A stretch of 49,505 nt of DNA from Dehalococcoidia bacterium. Its GTDB lineage: Bacteria > Chloroflexota > Dehalococcoidia > GIF9 > AB-539-J10. Of the stretch, positions 17,158 through 27,597 are shown in pieces (positions within the stretch are counted from its first letter, which is position 1; each line of letters opens with the position of its first letter). The stretch spans positions 1 to 49,505 of the forward strand of contig JAUWQY010000010.1 in NCBI GenBank assembly GCA_030610855.1, given 5' to 3'. Below the pieces are notes generated by a model. It had not been told where the DNA came from and ran no database searches. It was given only the letters and a program-made list of their open reading frames with translations. Both the position numbers and the translations under genes were made by a program.

Positions 17158-18330
17158 GTGAAGGTTCACGAGTATCAGGCGAAGGCGCTTTTGTCTCAAT
17201 ATGGTATTCCCATCCCTCGGGGAAGGGTGGCTTCTAGCACTGGTGAAGCCAGAGAGATAGCTGCTGAAATCGGCAGCAAGGCTGTAGTCAAGGCCCAAGT
17301 CTATGCCGGCGGAAGGGGCAAGGCAGGTGGCATAAAGATAGTGAATAGCCCCGAAGAGGCAGAGAAGGCAGCAAGTCAGTTGATTGGAACCAAGCTGGTG
17401 ACGCGTCAGACCGGAGCGGAAGGGGTGCTGGTAAGTAAGGTTCTGGTGGAAGAAGCAAGCGACGTGGCACAGGAGCTCTACCTTAGCATCCTCATTGACG
17501 GCACCAGCCGCCTGCCACTGATGATGGCCAGCAAAGCCGGTGGCATGGAGATCGAAGAAGTGGCCCAATCGACTCCGGAGAGGATATTTCGATGTGAAAT
17601 CGACCCAGCAATTGGCTTTCAGCCATTTCAGGGTCGCAAACTAGCTTACGGTATGAATTTGGACGGAGGACAGGTAGGTGAGGCTACGCGGCTGATGACA
17701 AATCTCTACAAGCTGTTTGTCAAGAAAGATTGTTCCCTGGCTGAGATCAACCCTCTGGGCGTCACCGCCGAGGGAAAATTGCTGGCTCTGGATGCTAAAC
17801 TCAACTTCGACGACAACGCCCTGTATCGACAAAAGGATATTCAAGAACTCCAGGATAAGGAGCAGGAAGAGCCCTTAGAGGTCCAGGCCCGTGACTGGGG
17901 GATTAATAATTACGTCAAGACGGATGGCGATATCGGTTGCATGGTCAACGGCGCTGGGCTAGCCATGGCGGTCAACGACCTTATTCAATATTGTGGCGGC
18001 AGGGCAGCGAATTTCCTGGACATCGGCACACTCAATAATCCCGAAAGGGTGGTAAACTCGTTTAAGATGTTTGTTGCTGACCCGCGGATCAAGGCCGTCC
18101 TTGTGAATATATTCGGAGGAATGGCGAGGGTAGATGTCATCGCCAGGGGGATAGTTGAAGCATATCAGCAACTGGACATTCGCCTCCCCGTAGTCGTTAG
18201 ACTGGCGGGGACAAATCTGGAAGAAGGTCAACGGATCCTGGCTGAGTCACGAATAAGTTTCATCCAGGCCAAGGATTTCTATGATGGCGCTCATAAGGTA
18301 GTCCAGGCGGCTGAAGGAGCGAGGCAATGA
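17158..18330 (+). CDS. sucC: Succinyl-CoA ligase (ADP-forming), beta subunit
   Basis: The beta subunit carries the ATP-grasp domain that, with SucD, interconverts succinyl-CoA, ADP and phosphate with succinate, CoA and ATP. The 390-residue product begins with the canonical [21 protein letters not shown] and has [13 protein letters not shown], the metal-binding LAEINPL and [10 protein letters not shown] segments, and the C-terminal CoA-ligase region with [12 protein letters not shown] and [13 protein letters not shown] 17158 is chosen because GGAAGGAGA precedes it and the family N-terminus starts exactly there. It overlaps sucD by 4 bp. The direction of the reaction in this organism is not shown by sequence. 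Confidence 0.96.
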   Translation: MKVHEYQAKALLSQYGIPIPRGRVASSTGEAREIAAEIGSKAVVKAQVYAGGRGKAGGIKIVNSPEEAEKAASQLIGTKLVTRQTGAEGVLVSKVLVEEASDVAQELYLSILIDGTSRLPLMMASKAGGMEIEEVAQSTPERIFRCEIDPAIGFQPFQGRKLAYGMNLDGGQVGEATRLMTNLYKLFVKKDCSLAEINPLGVTAEGKLLALDAKLNFDDNALYRQKDIQELQDKEQEEPLEVQARDWGINNYVKTDGDIGCMVNGAGLAMAVNDLIQYCGGRAANFLDIGTLNNPERVVNSFKMFVADPRIKAVLVNIFGGMARVDVIARGIVEAYQQLDIRLPVVVRLAGTNLEEGQRILAESRISFIQAKDFYDGAHKVVQAAEGARQ

Positions 18331-19202
18331 GCATTCTCGTTGATGAAAACACCAGGCTTTTGGTTCAGGGAATCACGGGTAGCGAGGGCAGCTTCCACAC
18401 CCAACGCTGCATCGAATATGGCACCAGGGTGGTGGCTGGTGTCACACCCGGTAAGGGGGGTAGCCAGCATCTGGCAGTTCCCGTATTCAACTCGGTCGAG
18501 AAGGCAGTAAGTGAGACGGGAGCCAATGCCAGCCTCATGTTTGTTCCCCCTGCCTTTGCCGCCGACGGCATCCTGGAGGCGGTTGAAGCTGGCATACCTC
18601 TGCTTGTATGCATAACTGATGGCATACCGGTATTAGATATGGTGAAGGTGCATCGTTACCTGAGAGACAAATCGACCAGGCTTATCGGGCCGAACTGCCC
18701 TGGAGTGGTCTCCCCCGGCAAGTGTAAGGCGGGGATTATGGTCGGGGAAATTCATCTTCCCGGCAACGTGGGGGTAGTCTCTCGTAGCGGCACTCTCACT
18801 TATGACGTCGTGTCTCAGCTCACGAGTCTGGGCATCGGGCAATCTACCTGCGTTGGCATCGGCGGCGATGTCCTGCCCGGCAGCACCTTTGTCGATATCT
18901 TAGAATTATTTGAGGCAGACCCTGATACCGAAGCTGTAGTTCTTATCGGTGAGATCGGTGGCACCATGGAGCAAGAGGCTGCTGCATTCATAAGTCGCGA
19001 GATGACTAAGCCTGTGATTGCCTTTGTTGCTGGCAGCACCGCTCCGCCGGGGAAGAGAATGGGACATGCCGGAGCCATCATCACCGGGACTGCGGGCAAG
19101 GCTTCAGAGAAGATAAAGGCGCTGGCGCAAGCCGGGGCTACTATAGCCCCCAACCCGGCAGAAGTCGCCCTCACCACCAGGAATGTGCTGGAAACCCTGT
19201 AG
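18327..19202 (+). CDS. sucD: Succinyl-CoA ligase, alpha subunit
   Basis: The alpha subunit binds CoA and carries the phosphohistidine. The 291-residue protein shows the Rossmann CoA-binding start ([15 protein letters not shown]), the VTPGKGG loop, [13 protein letters not shown], and the active-site His247 in GHAGAI followed by the GTAGKASEK helix. Length is normal. ATG 18327 overlaps the sucC stop as ATGA, so the subunits are translationally coupled. The 240 bp after its stop hold only a small TGCGA/TCGCA hairpin and no gene. Confidence 0.96.
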   Translation: MSILVDENTRLLVQGITGSEGSFHTQRCIEYGTRVVAGVTPGKGGSQHLAVPVFNSVEKAVSETGANASLMFVPPAFAADGILEAVEAGIPLLVCITDGIPVLDMVKVHRYLRDKSTRLIGPNCPGVVSPGKCKAGIMVGEIHLPGNVGVVSRSGTLTYDVVSQLTSLGIGQSTCVGIGGDVLPGSTFVDILELFEADPDTEAVVLIGEIGGTMEQEAAAFISREMTKPVIAFVAGSTAPPGKRMGHAGAIITGTAGKASEKIKALAQAGATIAPNPAEVALTTRNVLETL

Positions 19203-19442
19203 GTTTGCTCATACCGTCACTGCAGATAGGTTGAGCTCTGAGCAAGGCGATGCGATTTTCGCAGTGGCGGCTTATCCCCTGCCACAAGACTAAGCGACAT
19301 ATGAAACGCCGCCAACAGAAGACTCAGAAGGAACTTGACCTTGGCCGTGAGCTGAGAGTAGTCTATCAGTAACGCCGCGATGACATCGTAATAACCACTT
19401 TATCACGCGTGCAATGCCTCGTTCGCGGGAGCAAGTTGGCTG

Positions 19443-20948
19443 ATGAAACGTTATCCTTTGGTCGAAGAAGTCTTCACCCCCTTAACTGCTCCTGAGCTCT
19501 TCGAGCTAATCAAGGACAGGCCCTATAGCTTTCTTCTAGACAGCGGCATGGACCCCAGGAGGCTGGGGCGGTATTCCTTCTTGGGCAGCGAGCCCTTTCT
19601 CGTAATGAGCAGCCGCGGCTCTGAAATCACGCTGGTTCGCGGGCAAGAGCGCGAAGTGCAACATGGCAACCCTTTTGATGCCCTGGGTAAGCTATCGGAA
19701 ACATACAGACTTGATCACTGCCCGCTGCCCGTGCCGTTCGCAAGCGGGGCAGTTGGCTATTTTAGCTATGATCTGTGCCACTTCGTCGAACGCCTGCCGT
19801 CTGCAGCGATGGACGACCTCAAACTCCCCGAGAGTTGTTTCGCCTTCTATGATTCCATTGTCGCCTTTGACCACCTGGAAGGGAGAGTCTACCTCGTTGC
19901 CACAGGCTTTCCCGAGTTGGAGGAAGAGCAAAGGCTGAAGAGAGCCAAGCTGAGACTCGAGGAGCTGAAGAATTGGCTTTGTTCCGGCTATTCAGCCATT
20001 GCGGTGAGCCGAAGCCATGAGCAAAGCAAGGCGGAAGCGAAGCAGTCCATGGATGGAAACCACTTCGTAGTTACTGACCCTCACAAAGACCGAGAGAACA
20101 AAGAAGTCACGCTCAGGTCCAACTTCACTCGTGAAGAGTACATCACAGCTGTAAACAGAGTGCGTGAGTATATTGCCGCCGGGGATGTTTTCCAGGTAAA
20201 TCTTTCTCAGAGGTTTGAGGCTGATTTGCAGATTCCGCCCTACGAACTGTATAAGCGGCTCAGGGCGGTTAATCCCGCCCCGTTTGCCAGCTACCTCAAG
20301 TTCCCCGGAGTGACCATCGTCAGCGCCTCTCCGGAAAGGTTCCTCAAAGTCCAAGGTGATCTGGTAGAGACACGACCGATAAAGGGCACACGACCACGAG
20401 GCAGGAATGCTGTTGAAGATGAACGCCTGGCCGGTGAGTTGGCCCACAGTGCTAAAGACCGGGCAGAAAACGTGATGATTGTTGATCTGGAAAGAAATGA
20501 TCTAGGGAAGATCTGCCGCTATGGCACGGTGCAGGTCACCGAATTGGCCGTCCTGGAGACTTTTCCCACCGTATTCCACCTCACCTCTACCATCGTGGGC
20601 AGATTGCGCCGAGACAAGAACAACGTTGACTTGCTCAAGGCTGTCTTCCCCGGCGGCTCTATTACTGGCGCTCCAAAGGTACGGGCTATGGAGATTATCG
20701 ATGAACTGGAGCCAACAAGGAGAAGTATCTGGGCCGGCTCCATAGGTTACCTGGGCTTCAATGAGGACATTGATATCAACATCGTTATCCGCACTTTCTT
20801 GATCAGAGAAGGCAAGGCTTACTTTCAAGTGGGCGGCGGCATCATCTATGACTCTGACCCGGAGGCCGAGTACGTGGAGACGCTGGACAAAGCCAAGGCT
20901 CTGATTCAAGCCTTGCAGTTAGCTACCGACGTGGTCGTAACGCCGTAA
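19443..20948 (+). CDS. pabB: Aminodeoxychorismate synthase component I (anthranilate synthase-like)
   Basis: The enzyme probably converts chorismate plus ammonia to 4-amino-4-deoxychorismate for p-aminobenzoate and folate. Of the 501 residues, the C-terminal 270 form the chorismate-binding domain with RPIKGTRPRG, AKDRAENVMIVDLERNDLG and PGGSITGAPKVRAMEIIDELEP. The lysine at position 314 (PIKGT) is the one that forms a covalent intermediate in PabB; true TrpE has alanine there (PIAGT). That favours PabB. The N-terminal half has GAVGYFSYDL. Residues 195-230 are a charged linker. No glutaminase (PabA/TrpG) or lyase gene is adjacent, and GGGAG lies rather far (11 nt) from the ATG. Confidence 0.85.
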   Translation: MKRYPLVEEVFTPLTAPELFELIKDRPYSFLLDSGMDPRRLGRYSFLGSEPFLVMSSRGSEITLVRGQEREVQHGNPFDALGKLSETYRLDHCPLPVPFASGAVGYFSYDLCHFVERLPSAAMDDLKLPESCFAFYDSIVAFDHLEGRVYLVATGFPELEEEQRLKRAKLRLEELKNWLCSGYSAIAVSRSHEQSKAEAKQSMDGNHFVVTDPHKDRENKEVTLRSNFTREEYITAVNRVREYIAAGDVFQVNLSQRFEADLQIPPYELYKRLRAVNPAPFASYLKFPGVTIVSASPERFLKVQGDLVETRPIKGTRPRGRNAVEDERLAGELAHSAKDRAENVMIVDLERNDLGKICRYGTVQVTELAVLETFPTVFHLTSTIVGRLRRDKNNVDLLKAVFPGGSITGAPKVRAMEIIDELEPTRRSIWAGSIGYLGFNEDIDINIVIRTFLIREGKAYFQVGGGIIYDSDPEAEYVETLDKAKALIQALQLATDVVVTP

Positions 20949-21001
20949 TAGGCCACGCTAAGAAAACCAAATTCCTCGAAGCAGAAATTGAGCTTTGTTT
21001 C

Positions 21002-22237
21002 TCATTTAATAATACTCAGTTCTCTGCCCACTTTGGCGAATTTCCCGAGCGCAAAATCCAGGTCCTTTCTCGTATGAGTTGCCGAAATCTGGACTCTAAT
21101 CCGCGCCTGTCCCCTGGGGACAACCGGAAAACTGAAGGCTCTCACGTAGATTCCTTCCTCCACCAGCCTTCCTGCCATCGCCACGGCTTTGTGGGCATCG
21201 TAGAGCATAACCGGTATGATTGGGTGAATGCCGGGCTGTATGTCAAAACCGAGCTCGCTTATGCCTTTCCTGAAATAAGCGGTATTCTCTTCCAGCTTAT
21301 CTCGTAAGGCCGTAGTCTTGCCAATCATATCGAGTATCTTCATAGTGGCCACAACAACCACGGGTGGCACAGCGTTAGAGAAGAGCCTGGGACGAGACCT
21401 CTGCCTTAACAAATCGATAATCCCTTTGCTGCTGCTGGTAAAACCGCCAACAGCTCCACCCAAGGCTTTCCCCATGGTGCTGGTGATAATATCGACTCTG
21501 TCCATCACCCCCCAATATTCGGGCGTGCCCCGGCCGGTCGGCCCGAAGAATCCGGTGGCGTGCGAGTCGTCAACCAGTACCAAGGCATTGTATTTCTCCG
21601 CCAAATCACAGATCTCTTCTAGCGGAGCGATGTCGCCGTCCATACTGAAAACGCCATCTACAGCGATCAATCTGAAACGTTTGTCCTGGGTTTCCTGCAG
21701 GTGCTTTTCCAAATCCTCCATATCCGAGTGTTTGAAAACTCTAATCTCCGGGAGTAAAGCCTGCCCCTGCTCAAGCTTTTTCTTGTTAATCACCTGCCAC
21801 AGTCTTGCCCCATCAATAATGGTGGCATGACTTAACTGGTCGCTTATTATCACATCGAAGCCAAGAATGACCTCAAACAAACCAATATTAGCAGCCTCGC
21901 ATGATGAATAGAGAATGGTATCTTCGGTTCTGAGGAATTCAGACAGTTTCTTCTCTAGCTTTTTGTGTATTGTTTGAGTCCCGCAGATGAAAGGAACAGA
22001 AGACAGACCATAGCCCCATCTTATGATACCCCAGATTGCCGCCAGTTTCACTCTCCAGTTGTTAGCCAGTCCCAGGTAGTTGTTGGCACAGAAGTTGAAG
22101 ACTTTGCCTCTGTGGCCTTCTACTCTTATCTTCCGTCCCTGGGGTGAATCGATAAGCAACTCGTCCTTGTAAAGACCGCCTTCTATAATAGACTGCAGCT
22201 CCTTTTCGTAGTATTCCTTTGCTTCCTTTGCGTACAC
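21002..22237 (-). CDS. kbl: Glycine C-acetyltransferase (2-amino-3-ketobutyrate CoA ligase)
   Basis: Kbl is a PLP enzyme that cleaves 2-amino-3-ketobutyrate with CoA to glycine and acetyl-CoA, the second step of threonine breakdown begun by the upstream tdh. From the GTG at 22235-22237, with GGGAGG 5 nt ahead, the protein has 411 residues. It shows [13 protein letters not shown], the [11 protein letters not shown] strand, [15 protein letters not shown] and the Schiff-base Lys257 in [13 protein letters not shown] longer frame from ATG 22291 would almost reach tdh and lacks a ribosome site. The two genes form one operon with a 57-bp gap. Related alpha-oxoamine synthases differ, but the tdh neighbour supports Kbl. 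Confidence 0.92.
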   Translation of the reverse strand: MYAKEAKEYYEKELQSIIEGGLYKDELLIDSPQGRKIRVEGHRGKVFNFCANNYLGLANNWRVKLAAIWGIIRWGYGLSSVPFICGTQTIHKKLEKKLSEFLRTEDTILYSSCEAANIGLFEVILGFDVIISDQLSHATIIDGARLWQVINKKKLEQGQALLPEIRVFKHSDMEDLEKHLQETQDKRFRLIAVDGVFSMDGDIAPLEEICDLAEKYNALVLVDDSHATGFFGPTGRGTPEYWGVMDRVDIITSTMGKALGGAVGGFTSSSKGIIDLLRQRSRPRLFSNAVPPVVVVATMKILDMIGKTTALRDKLEENTAYFRKGISELGFDIQPGIHPIIPVMLYDAHKAVAMAGRLVEEGIYVRAFSFPVVPRGQARIRVQISATHTRKDLDFALGKFAKVGRELSIIK

Positions 22238-22294
22238 TGTCGCCTCCCTCTCCCCGCTATAGCTCCAAGCGTAACCGATGGGCGGGGACAAGCC

Positions 22295-23347
22295 TTATGG
22301 GTACAGAATCACCTTGCCTGAAACTTTCGGTCTTTCAGTCATCGCCTTGAATCCTTTCTCAAACTCCTCCAGAGGGAATTTGTGCGTTATGACTGGAGTT
22401 ATGTCCAGACGTCCGGATTCAAGCAACTTCTTCGCCTGGTTCCAGCTTCTCCAGATCAGGCGGCCAGTGATGGGAAGAATCTTCTTGGCGCTTCTGACAT
22501 ATCGACCGGAATTCTCAATTGTAAGTGGGTCGGTATCAATACCAAAGAGCGAAATTCTGCCGCCATCTCTAACCAATTCGATGGCCAGGTCTCTTGCCGT
22601 CTTGCTCCCGGCCATTTCCAGCACCACATCAAATCCTCGTCTGGGGTTCTCCCGCGAAAGATACTCAACCACATCATTTTCTCTCTCATTGATGACAATG
22701 TCGGCGCCCATTTCCTGGCTAATCTCCAGACGTCTTTGATGTCTGCCCACAAGGACGACCGAACAGGCTCCCTCGGCTTTACAGACTCCGCTCGCTAGCA
22801 TGGCAATAGGCCCGTCGCCCAGGATAAGAACGGCCTTTCCATTGAGGTCCTTGTCATAATCTCCCAGAGCACAATAAACCGCGTTGCCTAGGGGTTCCTG
22901 GAGAGTGGCTATTTCTGGAGGAAGATTCGAATTGTTTCTCCAGAGGATCTTTTCCGGGACGACCACATATTCGGCAAAACAGCCGTCGCAGGATAAGCCG
23001 AAGATTCTCCCTTTTTCAGTTTCGCAAATATGCTTCTGGCCATTTTTGCATTGGGCGCATTTGCCACAGAAGAAATGTGTTTCGGCAGAAACATAGTCGC
23101 CAACCTTGAATCTCCTCACTTTCTTGCCGATTTCAACGACTTCACCCGCAAACTCATGCCCCTGGATTTGAGGAACTTTTCTGATGTACACCTGGGCTGC
23201 CGAATCCCAGTTATAGATATGAACATCTGTGCCGCAAATAGAAGTCGCTTTCACCTTGACCAAAACCTCATCGGCTTTTGGCTCGGGAGTCTCCACATCT
23301 AGGAGTTCAGCTCCAGGGGCCATTCGTGTCTTGACTATTGCTTTCAT
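22295..23347 (-). CDS. tdh: L-threonine 3-dehydrogenase
   Basis: Tdh oxidises L-threonine to 2-amino-3-ketobutyrate with NAD+. The 350-residue medium-chain alcohol dehydrogenase has the catalytic zinc ligands Cys38 (TSICGTDVHIYNWD) and His64-Glu65 (GHEFAGEV). It also has a structural zinc site with Cys94, 97, 100 and 108, and the nucleotide-binding LILGDGPIAML. The ICGTDVHIYNWD segment is characteristic of Tdh. There is no Shine-Dalgarno; a promoter ends 5 bp before the ATG, so the mRNA is probably leaderless. kbl lies directly downstream and completes the pathway to glycine and acetyl-CoA. Confidence 0.95.
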   Translation of the reverse strand: MKAIVKTRMAPGAELLDVETPEPKADEVLVKVKATSICGTDVHIYNWDSAAQVYIRKVPQIQGHEFAGEVVEIGKKVRRFKVGDYVSAETHFFCGKCAQCKNGQKHICETEKGRIFGLSCDGCFAEYVVVPEKILWRNNSNLPPEIATLQEPLGNAVYCALGDYDKDLNGKAVLILGDGPIAMLASGVCKAEGACSVVLVGRHQRRLEISQEMGADIVINERENDVVEYLSRENPRRGFDVVLEMAGSKTARDLAIELVRDGGRISLFGIDTDPLTIENSGRYVRSAKKILPITGRLIWRSWNQAKKLLESGRLDITPVITHKFPLEEFEKGFKAMTERPKVSGKVILYP

Positions 23348-23352
23348 ATCGA

Positions 23353-23382
23353 ATGATAGTATCGTGGTACACGAAACAGCAA
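23353..23382 (-). promoter_or_regulatory. Promoter of tdh-kbl, leaderless arrangement
   Basis: On the minus strand TTGCTG (23377-23382), an 18-bp spacer and TATCAT (23353-23358) end only 5 bp before the tdh ATG, so the transcript would begin at the start codon. Confidence 0.55.
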
Positions 23383-23833
23383 AACGAGTTCGAAAGGAGA
23401 TCGGTGCAAGGCCAAGCCGCTCTGCCCGGCTTCACTGATTAGATATCTAGCCTCTGACTCTTCCGAAGAAGGCTCTCGCGACCTCTCGGTATCGTAATCC
23501 GTCGGCACATTCATCTCGCTGGCATGCTACCACCCGACAACTCACCCAGGGCCTCGCACTCGAAACAGGCCCTGTTCTTCCCGCCCAGAACCTTCATTTC
23601 TCCATATTCTAGCAGTAATCCTTCGTTTTTGTAAGAGCGGCGATAGAATTGCAGACAGGATCGTGAATGCTTCTTCCAGGCTCTTCCTGCAAATCGCAAG
23701 GTTTTCTAGACTGGTTGTCTGAAGCCTCTCCTTCGAGCTCGTTTTCCAGCTGGAACAGCCTGAGCCACTCGGGGAGGAGTTGTGCTGCTCAAGAAAAGCA
23801 GTCTCTCTTTCATGGGGACATTTCTAAAGAGTC
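23383..23833. other. Intergenic region between tdh and rpoB promoters
   Basis: This 450-bp stretch holds no clearly recognisable gene. Its only notable content is a 62-codon minus-strand frame with a cysteine pair (23511-23699), listed separately. Confidence 0.5.
23511..23699 (-). CDS. Possible small Cys-containing protein
   Basis: A 62-residue frame begins at TTG with an in-frame stop just upstream. It has a basic N-terminus, then YRRSYKNEGLLLEYGEMKVLGG and NRACFECEALGEL with a CX2C pair. The composition looks protein-like rather than random, and CX2C suggests metal or redox binding. There is no Shine-Dalgarno and no family I recognise. It may be a fragment of a larger decayed gene, since other frames upstream are also open. 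Confidence 0.3.
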   Translation of the reverse strand: MRFAGRAWKKHSRSCLQFYRRSYKNEGLLLEYGEMKVLGGKNRACFECEALGELSGGSMPAR

Positions 23834-23854
23834 TTGACAATTCAAATCGTTGAC

Positions 23855-23883
23855 TTGACAGAATTCTATGACGGTGTTATGAT
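23855..23883 (+). promoter_or_regulatory. Promoter of rpoB-rpoC
   Basis: A perfect TTGACA (23855-23860), a 17-bp spacer and TATGAT (23878-23883) give transcription from about 23890 and a leader of roughly 105 nt. A second TTGACA at 23834 has no matching -10. Confidence 0.8.
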
Positions 23884-23947
23884 ATTTTGTTTGTGTTATG
23901 TTCTTATTCTCTTCTGCTCTTATCACTCTAGATTTCCTTACTTAGTG

Positions 23948-23970
23948 TCTCCAGGATATCGTTCTGGAGA
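23948..23970 (+). promoter_or_regulatory. Hairpin in the rpoB leader
   Basis: TCTCCAG (23948-23954) pairs perfectly with CTGGAGA (23964-23970) around a 9-nt loop, 24 nt before the rpoB start. It could influence rpoB translation or mRNA stability. No known ligand or protein motif is recognised. Confidence 0.4.
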
Positions 23971-23994
23971 AGAAGAGGCAGGATCGTTTCTTAC

Positions 23995-26900
23995 ATGCTT
24001 AAGTACAAGTTGCTGAAATCCTTCGCTAAGCTGCCCGAGCCTCTGGAAATACCTGACCTTATCCATGTTCAGCTCGATTCCTTCCGCTGGTTCCAAGAAG
24101 AAGGCTTGAAGGAGCTGTTCGAGGAGATCTCACCGATTCAAGATTATACTAACACCAGGTTAGAATTGCGTTTTGTCGATTATGAGTTTCGGGAGCCCCA
24201 GCACTCCATTTCTGAGTGTCTTGAACGGAGCCTGACCTATTCTTCTCCCATCTATGTCACTGCTCAGTTGGTCATCAAGGAGACGGGGGAGATTAACCAG
24301 CAGGAACTGTTTTTCAGTGATTTTCCTTTGATGACGGATACCGGCACTTTCGTCATTGCCGGAGTTGAGCGGGTAGTGGTTAACCAACTGACTCGTTTCC
24401 CAGGCGTCTATTTCACTATAGACAGGGATGCTTCGAGTGGTCGCGAATTGGGCTTCGCCAAGCTTGTTGCCGAACATGGAGCGTGGCTTGACTTCGACAC
24501 TTCTGGTCGGGATGTGATTTCAGTCAAAGTAAGTGGCAAACGGAAGATACCGGTTACTACTTTGTTGCGTGCCATCGGCTTTGAGAGCGATGAGACCCTG
24601 CTTTCCCTCTTCCAAGACGTAGATAACTCACCCGAGCATGCTTTCATCCGCTCTACAATGGAACGGGATCCTCTGATTAAGAGCAAGGCTGATGCCCTGT
24701 TCGATATTTACAGAAAATTATCCTCCGGTGAGGCTCCCAGTCTTGCTAGTGCCCAGGCCTTGCTCAATAACTTCCTGTTTAACCCTCGCCGCCACAGCCT
24801 GGGCAAAGTTGGTCGTTATAAGCTGAACAAGAAGCTGGGCCTCAATGTCGCTCAAGATTGTACGAGCGTAACCCCTGAGGATTTGGTGCAAATAGTCCGT
24901 CGTATTATCGCAGTGAACATTGGCAAAGAAGCTCCCGATGACATTGATCATCTAGGCAATCGCAGGGCCCAGGCAGTAGGTTTCCTGATACAGAAGCAAT
25001 TCCGTATCGGCTTATTGAGGTTGGAGAGGGCCATCAAAGAGCGAATGAGCATTCTTGGCCCCGAGGCTGCGACGCCTGTCTCCCTGATCAACATCCGCCC
25101 TGTGGCAGTTGCCATAAGGGAATTCTTTGGGCGATCCCAGCTGTCACAGTTCATGGAGCAAACTAATCCTCTGGCTGAGCTGACTCACAAGCGTCGTCTT
25201 TCTGCCATGGGTCCTGGAGGACTATCAAGAAAACAGGCTGGATTTGAGGTTCGTGACGTACATCATTCTCATTACGGCAGGATTTGTCCCATAGAAACGC
25301 CTGAAGGACCTAATGTTGGACTGATTGGATCCCTCGCTACTTACGCCTCGGTCAATGAATACGGTTTCATAGAGACGCCGTATCTCAGGGTCATCCACGA
25401 GGTTCCCAATACTGTTGAGGGGTTGATGAGGAGAACAGTCACGAAGGATATAGAGCATGACGGCGAGCTCGTGGCCAGGAACAGAGCATCGATCACAAAC
25501 CGGCTGGCAAGAAAGCTGTCAGCTCTTCCCGCTCGGACTATCAAAGTAAGTCCTTTTGTTTCTGACCAGATCGTGTATCTGTCGGCCGATGAGGAAGGTC
25601 AATACAACATTGCCCAAGCTAATGCTCCTCTCAACGAGAGAGGCGAGTTTGTTTCTGACAGGGTTGAGGTCAAGAAGGGGGAGAAATACTTCAAGGAATC
25701 AGTAGACAGAGTGGACTTCATCGATGTATCACCAAAGCAGTTGTTCAGTATAGCCGCTTGCCTCATCCCCTTTCTTGAGCATGATGACGCTAATCGCGCT
25801 TTGATGGGCTGCAACATGCAGCGACAGGCCGTGCCCTTATTGAGGCCCGAGCGTCCTTTGGTGGCCACGGGCATGGAAAGAGAGGTAGCCAAATACAGTA
25901 GGCAAGCGTTGTTTGCCACTCAGGACGCTGTGGTTACTTCGGTGACGAGCTCACAGATCGTAACAAAGAACGGAAACGGCGAGGAGCAAGTATTCGATCT
26001 AGTCAAGTTTGCCAGAACCAATCAAGGCACCTGCATAAACCAGCGTCCTATTGTGAACAAGGGCGACAAGATTGAGAAAGGGCAGGTGCTAGTAGATAGC
26101 TATTCCATAGATGATGGAAACCTCGCCTTGGGACAGAATGTCATCTGTGCGTTTATGATCTGGGGGGGATATAACTTCGAAGATGCCATCATCATCAGCA
26201 GAAGGCTGGTTAGGGATGATGCCTATACTTCCATTCACATTGAAAAATATGAGACAGAGGAACGTGATACGAAGCTTGGTCCCGAAGAAATCACCAGAGA
26301 CATACCCAACGTGAGCGAGGAGAGCCTATCTAACCTTGATGAGATCGGTATTGTACGCATCGGTGCCGAGGTGAGGTCCAACGACATCCTGGTGGGCAAG
26401 ATCACTCCCAAGGGCGAAACCGAGCCTTCTGCGGAAGAGAAGCTGTTGCGAGCCATTTTTGGCGAGAAGACACGGGAGGTGAAAGATAGCTCGCTCAGGA
26501 TACCATCGGGAGAATGGGGGAGAGTAACCGCAACCAAGGTCTTCTCTCGTGACGGCCACGACGAACTACCTGCCGGTGTCAACCGCCTCATACAGGTATG
26601 GGTTGCTCAGAAGCGCAAAATCTCAGTCGGAGACAAGATGTCAGGGAGACATGGCAACAAAGGGGTCATCTCCGTCGTATTGCCTGAGGAGGAGATGCCG
26701 TTTCTGCCGGATGGCACACCTGTAGATATCGTTCTCAATCCTCTCGGTATTCCGGGCCGCATGAACATCGGGCAGGTCCTGGAGGCTCATTTGGGTTGGG
26801 CAGCTCACACATTAGGCTTTGAGGCTATTAACCCGATTTTTGATGGAGCCGATGCCGCCACTATCGAGGATGCCTTAGCCAGAACCTGGATAGCCTGGAA

Positions 26901-27597
26901 AGCTGGCGCTGTTAGCTTTAGCCCCGAAGATCCGGGAAATGCAGGAACCGATCTGGAAAAGGTCGGAGAATGGCTTTCCGATCGTGGTTTTGATGCTAGC
27001 GAAGTAATGGATGGAGGGCGCATAGGTGCAGCCAGGAGAGCCTCCCTCCATATATGGCTTGAGAAACTGGGTATATCCGACGAGTCTAAGCTCAGAACCC
27101 TCAGTGATGAAGATTTGGAGCTCATGGCGCGAAAAGTCTACAGAGAGCAGAAGCTCTATCCTCCTACTTCCGGCAGAATGGAACTCCGAGATGGGAGAAC
27201 TGGCGAGTTGTTTGACATGCCGGTAACTGTGGGCACAATGTACATGATGAAACTGATTCACCTTGTTGGTGATAAGGTACATGCCCGTTCTACTGGTCCA
27301 TACTCCCTCATCACCCAGCAACCCTTGGGAGGAAAGGCTCAGTTTGGCGGTCAAAGGTTCGGTGAGATGGAGGTATGGGCGCTGGAAGCGTATGGCGCAG
27401 CCCATACACTTCAGGAGATGCTCACAATAAAGTCAGATGACGTAATGGGACGGGCTAAAGCTTACGAGTGTCTTGTTAAGGGCGAGGATATCCAACAGCT
27501 CGGGATTCCGGAGTCAACTAAGGTGATGTTTATGGAGCTACGTAGTCTAGGTTTTGCTGTTGAACTGCTTAGCGAGGGGGAAAATGTCTCGATTTGA
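23995..27597 (+). CDS. rpoB: DNA-directed RNA polymerase subunit beta
   Basis: RpoB forms one half of the RNA polymerase active-site cleft and the rifampicin pocket. The 1200-residue product is colinear with the family: the protrusion/lobe ([20 protein letters not shown]), the rifampicin region ([35 protein letters not shown]), the [17 protein letters not shown] fork, [11 protein letters not shown], the SGRHGNKGV active-site segment and the C-terminal clamp ([25 protein letters not shown]). It starts at ATG 23995 behind a weak AGGA. rpoC overlaps its last 14 bp. There is no rplJL upstream, unlike in many bacteria. Confidence 0.98.
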   Translation: MLKYKLLKSFAKLPEPLEIPDLIHVQLDSFRWFQEEGLKELFEEISPIQDYTNTRLELRFVDYEFREPQHSISECLERSLTYSSPIYVTAQLVIKETGEINQQELFFSDFPLMTDTGTFVIAGVERVVVNQLTRFPGVYFTIDRDASSGRELGFAKLVAEHGAWLDFDTSGRDVISVKVSGKRKIPVTTLLRAIGFESDETLLSLFQDVDNSPEHAFIRSTMERDPLIKSKADALFDIYRKLSSGEAPSLASAQALLNNFLFNPRRHSLGKVGRYKLNKKLGLNVAQDCTSVTPEDLVQIVRRIIAVNIGKEAPDDIDHLGNRRAQAVGFLIQKQFRIGLLRLERAIKERMSILGPEAATPVSLINIRPVAVAIREFFGRSQLSQFMEQTNPLAELTHKRRLSAMGPGGLSRKQAGFEVRDVHHSHYGRICPIETPEGPNVGLIGSLATYASVNEYGFIETPYLRVIHEVPNTVEGLMRRTVTKDIEHDGELVARNRASITNRLARKLSALPARTIKVSPFVSDQIVYLSADEEGQYNIAQANAPLNERGEFVSDRVEVKKGEKYFKESVDRVDFIDVSPKQLFSIAACLIPFLEHDDANRALMGCNMQRQAVPLLRPERPLVATGMEREVAKYSRQALFATQDAVVTSVTSSQIVTKNGNGEEQVFDLVKFARTNQGTCINQRPIVNKGDKIEKGQVLVDSYSIDDGNLALGQNVICAFMIWGGYNFEDAIIISRRLVRDDAYTSIHIEKYETEERDTKLGPEEITRDIPNVSEESLSNLDEIGIVRIGAEVRSNDILVGKITPKGETEPSAEEKLLRAIFGEKTREVKDSSLRIPSGEWGRVTATKVFSRDGHDELPAGVNRLIQVWVAQKRKISVGDKMSGRHGNKGVISVVLPEEEMPFLPDGTPVDIVLNPLGIPGRMNIGQVLEAHLGWAAHTLGFEAINPIFDGADAATIEDALARTWIAWKAGAVSFSPEDPGNAGTDLEKVGEWLSDRGFDASEVMDGGRIGAARRASLHIWLEKLGISDESKLRTLSDEDLELMARKVYREQKLYPPTSGRMELRDGRTGELFDMPVTVGTMYMMKLIHLVGDKVHARSTGPYSLITQQPLGGKAQFGGQRFGEMEVWALEAYGAAHTLQEMLTIKSDDVMGRAKAYECLVKGEDIQQLGIPESTKVMFMELRSLGFAVELLSEGENVSI

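Noticed and set aside
19301-19372. 23-codon frame (MKRRQQ...) before pabB, considered as a leader peptide
   Set aside because: It has no run of aromatic or Trp codons, no ribosome site, and no terminator/antiterminator pair follows.
19443-20948. Anthranilate synthase component I (TrpE)
   Set aside because: The PIKGT lysine and the GGSITGAPKVRAMEIIDELEP segment fit PabB better, and no trpG follows.
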